Shown here: positions 31,060-38,133 of the stretch, piece by piece
Position numbering within the stretch: the first letter of the stretch is position 1
How the letters are laid out: the number at the start of each line of letters is the position of its first letter
The notes under the pieces: generated by a model
What the model was told of the DNA's origin: nothing
Database searches by the model: none
The model's input: the letters and a program-made list of their open reading frames with translations, nothing else
DNA from: Streptomyces marinisediminis
GTDB taxonomy: Bacteria; Actinomycetota; Actinomycetes; Streptomycetales; Streptomycetaceae
Reading direction: 5' to 3'
NCBI RefSeq assembly: GCF_026262575.1
Contig: NZ_JAPKFL010000037.1
Span: 1 to 40,061, forward strand
DNA: 40,061 bases
Made by a program: the position numbers and the translations under genes

Positions 31060-32196
31060 CTACAGGCGCTCCTCGGCGAGCCGGGCGGCCACCCGCTCCA
31101 GCAGGGGCCCGGCGTTCGCGATGCAGACGGCCGGGTCCGGTTCGAGCGCCGTCAGGGGGTAGACGGCCTCGATGCCCGCCTCGGCGACCCGCCGCGCGTC
31201 GATCGCCAGCCGGCCGCAGACGGCCACCACCGGCTTGCCCGCCGCCCGCGCGGCCGCCGCGACGCCCGCGGGGGCCTTGCCGTGCAGGGTCTGGGCGTCC
31301 ATCGACCCCTCGCCGGTGATCACCAGGTCCGCCCGGTCGAGCGCCGGGGCGAAGCCCAGCACGTCCAGCAGCACGTCGATGCCCGGCCGGAACGTGGCCC
31401 CCAGCCCCACCAGGGCGCCGTAGCCGATGCCGCCGGCGGCGCCCGCGCCCGGCGCCTGCGCGCACGCGGCGGCCCGCGGCCCGAGCGCGTCCGCCAGCAC
31501 CGCCGCGTAGTGGGCCAGCGCCGCGTCCAGCTCCGCGACCTCCACGGCGGAGGCGCCCTTTTGCGGGCCGTACACGGCCGGGGCGCCCGTCGGACCGGTC
31601 AGCGGGTTGTCGACGTCGCTGGCGAGCACGACGTCGACCTCCTTCAGCCGTGGGTCGAGTCCGGACAGGTCGGCGTGGACCAGCTCGCGCAGCGGGCCGC
31701 CGCCGGGGGCGAGCGGCCGTCCGTCGGCGTCCAGGAAGCGGGCGCCCAGCGCCGCCAGCATCCCGGCCCCGCCGTCGGTGGTCGCCGAGCCGCCGACGCC
31801 GAACACGACCGTCCGCGCGCCCGCCTCGACGGCCGCCCGCAGCAGCTCGCCGCTGCCGTAAGTGGTCGCGGTGAGCGGTGCGAAGACGCCCGCGGGCAGG
31901 AGCTGCAGCCCCGACGCCTCGGCCATCTCGACGATCGCGGTGTCACCGTGCAGCGCGTACGCCGCCGCCACCGGCGTGCCCAGCGGGCCCGTCACCGTGA
32001 CCTCACGGCGCTCGAAGCCCCCGGCCACCGCCGCGGCGACCGTGCCGTCACCGCCGTCGGCCACCGGCAGCGCCTCGACGCGGACCTCCGGGCGGGCCCG
32101 CCGCAGCCCGGCGGCCACGTGGTCGGCGACCTGCACGGCCGTGAGCGAGCCCTTGAACTTGTCCGCGGCGATCAGCACGCGCCCTGTATGCGTCAT
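31060..32196 (-). CDS. glxK: Glycerate kinase (GlxK/GarK type)
   Basis: A 378-residue kinase that phosphorylates glycerate with ATP. The family start VLIAADKFKGSLTAVQVADH is present, as is ALPVADGGDGTV near residue 45. FGVGGSATTDGGAGMLAALG near residue 125 is the signature glycine-rich stretch. VLASDVDNPLTGPTGAPAVYGPQKGAS near residue 195 and DLVITGEGSMDAQTLHGKAP near residue 290 complete the family. The ATG at 32196 has a modest AAGGGA upstream. It is transcribed towards the psd-pssA block. Glycerate kinases draw glyoxylate-derived carbon into glycolysis, so its nearness to a glyoxylate-producing pathway is suggestive, but no shared regulation is visible. Confidence 0.92.
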   Translation of the reverse strand: MTHTGRVLIAADKFKGSLTAVQVADHVAAGLRRARPEVRVEALPVADGGDGTVAAAVAGGFERREVTVTGPLGTPVAAAYALHGDTAIVEMAEASGLQLLPAGVFAPLTATTYGSGELLRAAVEAGARTVVFGVGGSATTDGGAGMLAALGARFLDADGRPLAPGGGPLRELVHADLSGLDPRLKEVDVVLASDVDNPLTGPTGAPAVYGPQKGASAVEVAELDAALAHYAAVLADALGPRAAACAQAPGAGAAGGIGYGALVGLGATFRPGIDVLLDVLGFAPALDRADLVITGEGSMDAQTLHGKAPAGVAAAARAAGKPVVAVCGRLAIDARRVAEAGIEAVYPLTALEPDPAVCIANAGPLLERVAARLAEERL

Positions 32197-32332
32197 GTGG
32201 GTCGTCCCTTGCTTTCGAACGGGCAGTCGCGCCGGGTCCGACCCTATCCGGCGGGACGGCGCCGCGCCCCGGTGGCCCACACACCGGTCGGGCGCACCGG
32301 GCGGACGGGGGCGAGGGGCACCGGGCCGCCAC

Positions 32333-32351
32333 GGGGCGGGGCGGGGCGGGG
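32333..32351 (+). repeat. G-quadruplex motif, four GGGG tracts
   Basis: Four GGGG tracts (32333-32336, 32338-32341, 32343-32346, 32348-32351) are separated by single C bases on the plus strand. This is an ideal intramolecular quadruplex motif. It lies upstream of the glycerate kinase start and downstream of the oxidoreductase stop. Confidence 0.75.
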
Positions 32352-32359
32352 CGCGGACC

Positions 32360-32399
32360 CGCGGACGCCGGTCCGCGTCCGGCGGCACGCGTCCGGCGG
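32360..32399 (-). terminator. Hairpin and direct repeat after the oxidoreductase gene
   Basis: CGCGGAC (32360-32366) pairs with GTCCGCG (32371-32377). Next to it CGCGTCCGGCGG occurs twice, at 32374-32385 and 32388-32399. The oxidoreductase stop is at 32402 on the minus strand, so the hairpin is in terminator position. The stem is short. Confidence 0.45.
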
Positions 32400-32401
32400 T
32401 C

Positions 32402-33820
32402 TCAGGACTGGCGCAGGCGGCGCCAGACGGCCTTCGCCGCGTTGTGGCCCACCATGCCGTGGACCCCGGGGCCGGGCCACGCCGCCGCGGAGCACAGGTA
32501 CACCGCCGGGTGCGGCGTCGCGTACGGGACGCGGGCCGGGCGCGGGCGCAGCAGCGTCTGGAGGCCCGTGAAGGCGCCGCAGGCGATGTCGCCGCCGACG
32601 TAGTTGGCGTTGCGTGCCGCGAGCTCCGGCGGCCCCGCCACCGCGCGGGCCAGCACCAGGTCGCGGAAGCCGGGTGCGAAGCGCTCGATCTGCCGTTCGA
32701 CGGCGTCGGTGAGGTCGCCGTCCCAGCCGTTGGGCACGTGCCCGTAGGCCCAGTACACGTGCTTGCCCTCCGGGGCGCGGTCCGGGTCGACGAGCGTGGG
32801 CTGGGCGGTGATGAGGAAGGGCACCTCCGGCGCCCCCCGGCCGCTCGCCGCCGCCTCCAGGGCGGTCGCGATCTCGGCGGTGCTCGCCCCCAGGTGGACG
32901 GTGCCCGCCCGGCGGGCCTCCGGCGCGGTCCACGGCACCGGGCCGTCCAGCGCGTAGTCGATCTTGAAGGCGGCCGCGCCGTGCCGGAAGCCCGCGAAGG
33001 CGTTGCCCAGCCCGGCGATGCGGGCGAGCGCCGAGGGGGAGGTGTCGAAGACGTAGGCGCGGGCGGGCGGCAGCTCGTCGATCCGCCGGACCTCCACCCC
33101 GGTGTGCACGACGCCCCCCAGGTCGCGCAGGTAGGCGGCCAGCGCGTCGGCGATGGCCTGCGAGCCGCCGCGGGCCAGCGGCCAGCCGTGCGCGTGCGCG
33201 GCGAGCGCGAACACCAGCGCCAGCCCGGAGGTGGCGGGCGTGCTCAGCGGGGCCATGACGTGCGCGGCCAGCCCGGCGAAGAGGGCGCGGGCGCGGTCGT
33301 CGCGGAAGCGGCGCAGCAGCCAGGAGACGGGCGGCAGCCCGACGGCGCCGAAGCGGGCCAGGGTGAGGGGCCCGCCGGGGACGCCGTCCCAGGGGACGGT
33401 GAGGAAGTCCGCCGCCAGGGTGTCCCAGCGGCCGGTGTAGGGGGCGACGAGTTTGCGGTACCTGCCCGCGTCGTGCGGGCCCAGCGACATGGCCGTCTCG
33501 CCCACCGAGTGCGCCAGCACGGCGGCGGTGCCGTCGTCGAAGGGCTGGGCCATCGCCAGCTCGGGGTGCAGCCAGGTCAGGCCGTAGCGCTCCAGCGGCA
33601 GCGCCCGGAACACGGGCGAGCCCGCGCCCAGCGGGTGCACGGCCGAACAGGGGTCGTGCCGGAACCCGGGGAGTGTGAGCTCCTCGGTGCGGGCCCCGCC
33701 GCCGACGGTGTCCCTCGCCTCGAAGACCTCGACGGTCATGCCCCGGCGGGCCAGCTCCACGGCGGCGGTGAGCCCGTTCGGACCGGCTCCCACGACCACG
33801 GCGTCGCGCATGGACGGCAC
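32402..33820 (-). CDS. Phytoene-desaturase-like FAD-dependent oxidoreductase
   Basis: A 472-residue flavoprotein with the N-terminal FAD-binding stretch DAVVVGAGPNGLTAAVELARRG followed by VEVFEARDTVGGGARTEE. It belongs to the NAD(P)/FAD-dependent amine-oxidase/phytoene-desaturase superfamily. The C-terminal end (YLCSAAAWPGPGVHGMVGHNAAKAVWRRL) matches its second FAD-contacting motif. No carotenoid genes are near, so the substrate is unknown; relatives such as human PYROXD2-like proteins share this layout. The GTG at 33820 is preferred because GGGAGA lies about seven bases upstream; the ATG three codons later would sit too far from it. The gene begins 12 bases after the stop of the upstream phosphatase, so the two form an operon. 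Confidence 0.87.
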   Translation of the reverse strand: MPSMRDAVVVGAGPNGLTAAVELARRGMTVEVFEARDTVGGGARTEELTLPGFRHDPCSAVHPLGAGSPVFRALPLERYGLTWLHPELAMAQPFDDGTAAVLAHSVGETAMSLGPHDAGRYRKLVAPYTGRWDTLAADFLTVPWDGVPGGPLTLARFGAVGLPPVSWLLRRFRDDRARALFAGLAAHVMAPLSTPATSGLALVFALAAHAHGWPLARGGSQAIADALAAYLRDLGGVVHTGVEVRRIDELPPARAYVFDTSPSALARIAGLGNAFAGFRHGAAAFKIDYALDGPVPWTAPEARRAGTVHLGASTAEIATALEAAASGRGAPEVPFLITAQPTLVDPDRAPEGKHVYWAYGHVPNGWDGDLTDAVERQIERFAPGFRDLVLARAVAGPPELAARNANYVGGDIACGAFTGLQTLLRPRPARVPYATPHPAVYLCSAAAWPGPGVHGMVGHNAAKAVWRRLRQS

Positions 33821-33832
33821 GTCAGTTCTCCC

Positions 33833-34660
33833 TCATCGCCCCGGGTTCGCTCCTGCCAGCACCGAGAGGATACGCCCGCGGGTGGCCTCGTCCCGGGCGG
33901 CGACGAACGGCAGGGCGTTGCCGCCGGTCAGGGTGAAGGGCGTGCCGTCGCCGGTGGCGTGGGTGCCGCCGGCCTCGGTGACCAGCAGCAGGCCCGCCGC
34001 GTGGTCCCACGGGAGCTCCCACGAGTAGGCGAGCGCGTCCAGCTCGCCGCGGGCCACGGCCAGGTACTCCAGGCCCGCCGATCCGGTGGGCCGGGGCGCG
34101 ATGCCCTCGGTGCGCAGACGCAGCAGGGCGCGGCGGCGCTCGTCGTCGATGAAGTCGGGGTGGTCGGTGGCGACCCGCAGCGGCGCGCCTGACTCGGGGG
34201 AACCGGTGGTCAGCACGCGCCCGTCCAGGGTGGCGCCACCTCCGCGCCAGGCGGTGGCCAGCAGCTCGCGGGCGGGCTGGTACGTCCAGGAGGCGAGCAG
34301 TTCCCCGCGGTGGGCGAGCGCGACGAGCGTGCAGAAGCCCTCCTCCCCGCGCACGAACTGCCGGGTGCCGTCGACCGGGTCGACGATCCACACCGGGGCC
34401 TCGCCGTGCAGCGCGTGCAGCATGGCCGGGTCCGCGTGCACGCCCTCCTCCCCGACGAACGCCGAGCCCGGCAACAGCGCGGGCAGCGCCCGCCGCAGGT
34501 GCGCCTCGGCGCTGCGGTCGGCGGTGGTGACCAGGTCGTGCGGGCCGGCCTTCTGGAGCACGTCGTCGTCCGCGAGCTGTCGCCAGCGAGGCATGATCTC
34601 CTCGGCGGCGGCCGCGCGGATCGCCGCCTCGACCCCTGCGGTGAGCGCGTCGTCGATCAT
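33833..34660 (-). CDS. Inositol-monophosphatase family phosphatase, histidinol-phosphatase-like
   Basis: A 275-residue magnesium-dependent sugar-phosphate phosphatase. Metal-site motifs are all visible: GSAFVGEEG near residue 75, VWIVDPVDGTRQFVRG near residue 100, and LPWDHAAGLLLVTEAGG near residue 220. In actinobacteria this subfamily includes the HisN-type histidinol-phosphate phosphatase and inositol monophosphatases; the sequence alone does not decide, and no histidine or inositol genes are near. The ATG at 34660 begins MIDDALTAGVEAAIRAA; only a poor GGATGG site precedes it, and a TTG four codons upstream is an alternative. It heads a two-gene operon with the oxidoreductase. Upstream on the same strand lies the gamma-glutamyltransferase-like gene, separated by terminator-like hairpins. 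Confidence 0.87.
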   Translation of the reverse strand: MIDDALTAGVEAAIRAAAAEEIMPRWRQLADDDVLQKAGPHDLVTTADRSAEAHLRRALPALLPGSAFVGEEGVHADPAMLHALHGEAPVWIVDPVDGTRQFVRGEEGFCTLVALAHRGELLASWTYQPARELLATAWRGGGATLDGRVLTTGSPESGAPLRVATDHPDFIDDERRRALLRLRTEGIAPRPTGSAGLEYLAVARGELDALAYSWELPWDHAAGLLLVTEAGGTHATGDGTPFTLTGGNALPFVAARDEATRGRILSVLAGANPGR

Positions 34661-34718
34661 CTGACCATCCAACCACGCCCGCCGGACGCCGCGGGGAGCG
34701 GGCCGCCGCGGGGCCCGT

Positions 34719-34747
34719 CGCGGGCCTGCCCGCGCCCCCGCGCGGGC
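34719..34747 (-). terminator. Overlapping GC hairpins after the gamma-glutamyltransferase-like gene
   Basis: CGCGGGC (34719-34725) pairs with GCCCGCG (34728-34734), and the same GCCCGCG can instead pair with CGCGGGC at 34741-34747. The two hairpins are mutually exclusive. Both lie within 30 bases of the stop at 34749. Confidence 0.55.
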
Positions 34748-34748
34748 G

Positions 34749-36545
34749 TCAGCGGCCGACCGCGTACCCCTGCATGCCGCGCGGGTTCGCACCGGCGCTG
34801 ACCAGGCCCGTGTCCGGGTCGCGGGCGACCGCGCACAGGCGGCCCTCGGACCAGGCCGGGCCGAGCGCGAGGTCGTGGCCGCGCGCCCGGAGCGCGGCCA
34901 GCACCTCCGGTGGCATGCGCTCCTCCACCACCAGGTGGCCCGGGCGCATGCCGCGCGGGTGGAAGGAGCCGGGGAAGGACTCGCTGTGCCAGTTCGGTGC
35001 GTCGATGGCGCCCTGGAGGTCGAGTCCGCCGCGCACCGGTGCGCGCAGGGCGACGGCGAGGAAGAAGTGCGTCTGCCACTGGTCCTGCTGGTCGCCGCCC
35101 GGAGTGCCGAAGGCCAGCACGGGTTCGCCGCCGCGCAGGGCGAGCGAGGGGGTGAGCGTGGTGCGGGGCCGGCGGCCCGGGGTGAGGGTGGCGGGCAGGC
35201 CGGGGTCGAGCCAGGTCATCTGCAGCCGGGTGCCCAGCGGGAAGCCCAGCTCCGGCACGACGGGGTTGGACTGCAGCCAGCCGCCGCTGGGGGTCGCGCT
35301 GACCATGTTGCCCCAGCGGTCGACGACGTCCAGGTGGCAGGTGTCCCCGCGGGTGAAGCCGTCCGGGGCGACGGTGGGTTCGCCGGCGCCCGCCGCCGGG
35401 GCGGGGGCCGGGGCCCCGGCGGCCACGGCGCGCGCGTGGGCGGACAGGCGCGGGGCGCGCCCGCCGGGGCTGCCCGGGCGCAGCTCGCGGGAGGCCCGCG
35501 CGCCGACCAGGGCGCGGCGCTGGGCGTTGTAGGACGCGGAGAGCAGGTCGGCCAGCGGCACGGCCTCGGGGCCGTCGGCGTCCCCGTACCAGGCCTCCCG
35601 GTCGGCCATGGCGAGCTTGGTCCCCTCGACGAGCGTGTGGACGTAGTCGGCGGTCCCGTACTCCAGCCCGTCGGGCAGGAGCGCCAGTTGCTGGAGGAGG
35701 ACGGGGCCCTGGCTCCACGCCGCGGGCTTGCACACCGTCCACTCCCGCCAGTCGTGGGTGACCGGCTCCTCGTAGTGCGCTCGGAAGCGGGCCAGGTCCT
35801 CGCCGCCGAGCGTGCCGGTGTGCGTCCGGCCGGAGGAGTCGCGGGTGGGCCGCCCGGCGGCGGCCACCAGCGCCTCCGCGACGAAGCCCTCGCGCCACAC
35901 CCGGCGGGCGGCGTCGATGCGGGCCTCCCGGCCCGGGCCCGCGGCCGCCGCCTCGGCCAGCACGCGGCGCCAGGTGGCGGCCAGCGTGCGGTTGGCGAAC
36001 GGGCGCCCGGGGCGCGGCGGCCGCCCACCGGGCAGGTAGACCGCCGCCGAGCTGGTCCACTCACGGGTGAACAGCTCGCGCACGGTCTCCACGGTCTGGG
36101 TGAGGCGTTCGACGGGCGGGTGCCCGTGCTCGGCGTAGCCGATGGCGTACCGCAGGACGCGCTCCAACGGCCAGGTGCCCCAGTCGCGCAGGAGCAGGAG
36201 CCAGGCGTCGAAGGCGCCGGGGACGGCGGCGGCGAGCGGGCCGGTGCCGGGCACGAGGTCCAGGCCCAGCCCGCGGTAGTGCGCGACGGTCGCCCCGGCC
36301 GGGGCCGGGCCCTGCCCGCACAGCACCCGCACCCGCCCCCCGGCGGGCGCCAGGAGGATCGGCACCTCGCCGGCCGGGCCGTTCAGGTGCGGTTCGACGA
36401 CGTGCAGCACGAACCCGGCGGCCACGGCGGCGTCGAAGGCGTTGCCGCCCTCCTCCAGCACGCCGAGCGCGCTCTGGGAGGCCAGCCAGTGGGTGGTGGA
36501 GGCCATGCCGAAAGTGCCCTGGAGGGTGGGGCGCGTGGTGAACAC
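34749..36545 (-). CDS. Gamma-glutamyltransferase family Ntn hydrolase
   Basis: A 598-residue member of the gamma-glutamyltranspeptidase (GGT) family, which self-cleaves into two chains. The large-subunit start FTTRPTLQGTFGMASTTHWLA and GGNAFDAAVAAGFVLHVVEPHLNGPAGE are typical. The nucleophile of the small subunit is Thr402 by my count, in GDTCHLDVVDRWGNMVSATPSGGW. No signal peptide is seen, unlike exported GGTs, so it may act on cytoplasmic gamma-glutamyl compounds or acylated amino acids. This subgroup is sometimes linked to cephalosporin acylase-like activity. The GTG at 36545 gives the family start; it has no ribosome site, but TACCCT lies six bases upstream, so the transcript may be leaderless. 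An alanine-proline insertion (about 372-385) precedes the cleavage site. Confidence 0.9.
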   Translation of the reverse strand: MFTTRPTLQGTFGMASTTHWLASQSALGVLEEGGNAFDAAVAAGFVLHVVEPHLNGPAGEVPILLAPAGGRVRVLCGQGPAPAGATVAHYRGLGLDLVPGTGPLAAAVPGAFDAWLLLLRDWGTWPLERVLRYAIGYAEHGHPPVERLTQTVETVRELFTREWTSSAAVYLPGGRPPRPGRPFANRTLAATWRRVLAEAAAAGPGREARIDAARRVWREGFVAEALVAAAGRPTRDSSGRTHTGTLGGEDLARFRAHYEEPVTHDWREWTVCKPAAWSQGPVLLQQLALLPDGLEYGTADYVHTLVEGTKLAMADREAWYGDADGPEAVPLADLLSASYNAQRRALVGARASRELRPGSPGGRAPRLSAHARAVAAGAPAPAPAAGAGEPTVAPDGFTRGDTCHLDVVDRWGNMVSATPSGGWLQSNPVVPELGFPLGTRLQMTWLDPGLPATLTPGRRPRTTLTPSLALRGGEPVLAFGTPGGDQQDQWQTHFFLAVALRAPVRGGLDLQGAIDAPNWHSESFPGSFHPRGMRPGHLVVEERMPPEVLAALRARGHDLALGPAWSEGRLCAVARDPDTGLVSAGANPRGMQGYAVGR

Positions 36546-36891
36546 GGGCCGAGGGTACGCCGGTCGGGCCCGTCGGCCCACCCGGGTGCGCGGGTCCCGT
36601 CCGTGGTGGGCCCCCGGCCCGCCGCCTCCCCGGCGGCTCCCGGCGGCTCCCCGGCGGGCCAGGGGCGTCGGTGCCGCGGGGAGGCGGGCCCCGGTCCCGT
36701 CCCCGGCCACCGGTCGGACCCCGGCGGCCGCCGCCCGTCCGGTTCCCCCGCGCCCTCGCGCGCCAAGCCGTTCGGCGTGCCGCCCGCACGGGAGTTCGGC
36801 CCCGGTGCCGCACGCGACGTTTGAACGCGCCCCGTTCGAACAGAGACAAGTGCGAACCACGGCGGCCGCCCCCGAAGGCGAGGAGGGTTCC
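36546..36891. other. Divergent intergenic region between the GGT-like and DUF6328-like genes
   Basis: 346 bases without a gene. TACCCT (minus, 36552-36557) is a likely -10 for the GGT-like gene. The middle is GGCGG/CTCCCCGG-rich with short imperfect repeats around 36620-36660. Near the right end GAAC half-sites occur at 36823, 36838 and 36854, and GTTCGAAC at 36834-36841 is a perfect palindrome. These may be regulatory for the DUF6328-like gene. Confidence 0.5.
36552..36557 (-). promoter_or_regulatory. -10 element for a leaderless GGT-like transcript
   Basis: The minus strand reads TACCCT (TANNNT type) six bases before the GTG at 36545. No Shine-Dalgarno sequence stands between them. This fits a leaderless start; the -35 is not clear. 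Confidence 0.4.
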
Positions 36892-37404
36892 ATGAGCGTG
36901 AGCCTGGAGAGCGAGGAGTCCCGCCCCCGCGGGCGCAACGAGACCGAGGAGGAGCGCGCCGACAGGCGGTGGGTGGAACTGCTCCAGGAGGTGCGCGTCG
37001 CCCAGACCGGCGTGCAGATCCTGCTGGCCTTCCTGCTCAGCATCGTCTTCACCCGGCGGTTCACCGAACTCGGCGACGTCGACCGGGCCATCTTCGTCGT
37101 CACCGTGGTGCTCGGCGCGGCCTCGACCGGCGCGCTGATCGGGCCGGTGTCCTTCCACCGCTTCGTGACGGGCCGCCGGCTGAAGCCCCAGACCGTGGAG
37201 TGGGCGTCGCGGCTCACGGTGACCGGCCTGCTCCTGCTGCTGTGCACGGTCACCAGCGCGCTGCTGCTCATCCTGCGCGTCGTCCTCGGGCACGCGGGCG
37301 CGTACTGGATCACCGGCGCGCTGTTCGCCTGGTTCGTCTCCTGCTGGTTCCTCCTGCCCGCGTGGGCCCGCCGGAAGGCTCCGGAGCGGCCGCGCGGCCG
37401 GTAG
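36892..37404 (+). CDS. DUF6328-like four-helix membrane protein
   Basis: A 170-residue membrane protein of unknown function. A charged, glutamate/arginine-rich N-terminus of about 45 residues precedes four hydrophobic helices: VQILLAFLLSIVF, IFVVTVVLGAASTGALIG, VTGLLLLLCTVTSALLLIL and WITGALFAWFVSCWFLLPAW. The segment RWVELLQEVRVAQTGVQILL with FLLSIVFTRRF is what I associate with the actinobacterial DUF6328 family. The C-terminus is short and basic. The ATG at 36892 has GAGGAGGG upstream. It is divergent from the GGT-like gene and converges with the DUF6278-like gene. No functional partner is evident. Confidence 0.8.
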   Translation: MSVSLESEESRPRGRNETEEERADRRWVELLQEVRVAQTGVQILLAFLLSIVFTRRFTELGDVDRAIFVVTVVLGAASTGALIGPVSFHRFVTGRRLKPQTVEWASRLTVTGLLLLLCTVTSALLLILRVVLGHAGAYWITGALFAWFVSCWFLLPAWARRKAPERPRGR

Positions 37405-37418
37405 GCGCGGCACGGGAA

Positions 37419-37439
37419 GCGCGCGGGCCGCCCGCGCGC
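37419..37439. terminator. 9-bp hairpin after the DUF6328-like gene
   Basis: GCGCGCGGG (37419-37427) pairs with CCCGCGCGC (37431-37439) around CCG, 14 bases after the stop. It lies between converging genes. Confidence 0.6.
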
Positions 37440-37476
37440 CCCGGCGGTCCCGCGCACCGGCCGTCAGACGCGGACG

Positions 37477-37510
37477 GCCGACGGACGCGTGCAGCCGACG
37501 GACGCGTGCA
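37477..37510. repeat. 17-bp perfect tandem duplication
   Basis: GCCGACGGACGCGTGCA occurs at 37477-37493 and again at 37494-37510 without a gap. It sits between two converging genes, just beyond the DUF6278-like stop at 37527. It is likely a replication-slippage duplication. Confidence 0.8.
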
Positions 37511-37526
37511 GCCGTCCGCGCGCCGG

Positions 37527-37970
37527 TCAGGACTCGGCGGCCTCCGCGTAGCTCTGGTGCAGCTCCGGCGTGCCCCCGGACGCCCACGCGTGGCCGACGT
37601 CGACGACCTCGATCTGGCGGCCCGAGGCGAGCTCGACGACCGGGTGGCCGTTGGGCCACAGCGTCCAGCGGGCGCCGGGAACCGTCCGCACGAGAACCGT
37701 GCCCAGGTACAGGCCCGCGTCGTTACCCAGCCAACTGAGCGTTTCGGGGTCGTCGCGCCAGCGGGGCAGGAGCTGGTCGAGCGCTTCCAGCGAGGCGGCG
37801 GTGTCGTCCAGGCGCACCCCGTGCCGGGCGGCCAGGTCCCGCAGGAGTTCGCACTCGGAGAACAACTGGGCCACCCCCTCCAGGTCCCGTTCCGCCAGGG
37901 GCCCGTAGACGGCGATGCCGCGCGCCATGCCGTGTCGCTTGCGCCAGTTGCCCAGGAAGGGGATGTTCAT
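37527..37970 (-). CDS. DUF6278-like small conserved protein
   Basis: A 147-residue protein of unknown function, with a start (MNIPFLGNWRKRHGMARGIA) that I associate with the streptomycete DUF6278 family. It is mixed helical then beta-rich, with DLEGVAQLFSECELLRDLAA and a terminal VVELASGRQIEVVDVGHAWA stretch. Tryptophans are frequent (GNWRKRH, LSWLGNDAG, RWTLWPNGHP). No signal peptide or membrane helix is seen. The ATG at 37970 matches the family start, but no ribosome site precedes it, so a leaderless or weak start is possible. It is divergent from the SGNH hydrolase gene with 163 bases between the starts. Confidence 0.72.
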   Translation of the reverse strand: MNIPFLGNWRKRHGMARGIAVYGPLAERDLEGVAQLFSECELLRDLAARHGVRLDDTAASLEALDQLLPRWRDDPETLSWLGNDAGLYLGTVLVRTVPGARWTLWPNGHPVVELASGRQIEVVDVGHAWASGGTPELHQSYAEAAES

Positions 37971-38133
37971 GGGGGTAAGGGTCGCACTGACCCGCGCGGA
38001 GGCGCCACCGGCGCGCGCCGCCGCCCGGTGGTCCGATGGACACCGCCGCGCCGCCCGCCCGTCGCGCACCGGACCGCTCCGGGGCGTGTGCTGACGGGGC
38101 GTGGGATCACTTCGAGCGTGAAGGAGAGCCGCC

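Noticed and set aside
36834..36841. GTTCGAAC as a second LexA box
   Set aside because: The actinobacterial box needs GAAC-N4-GTTC. Here the order is reversed, and the flanking GAAC/GTTC pair is spaced by seven bases.
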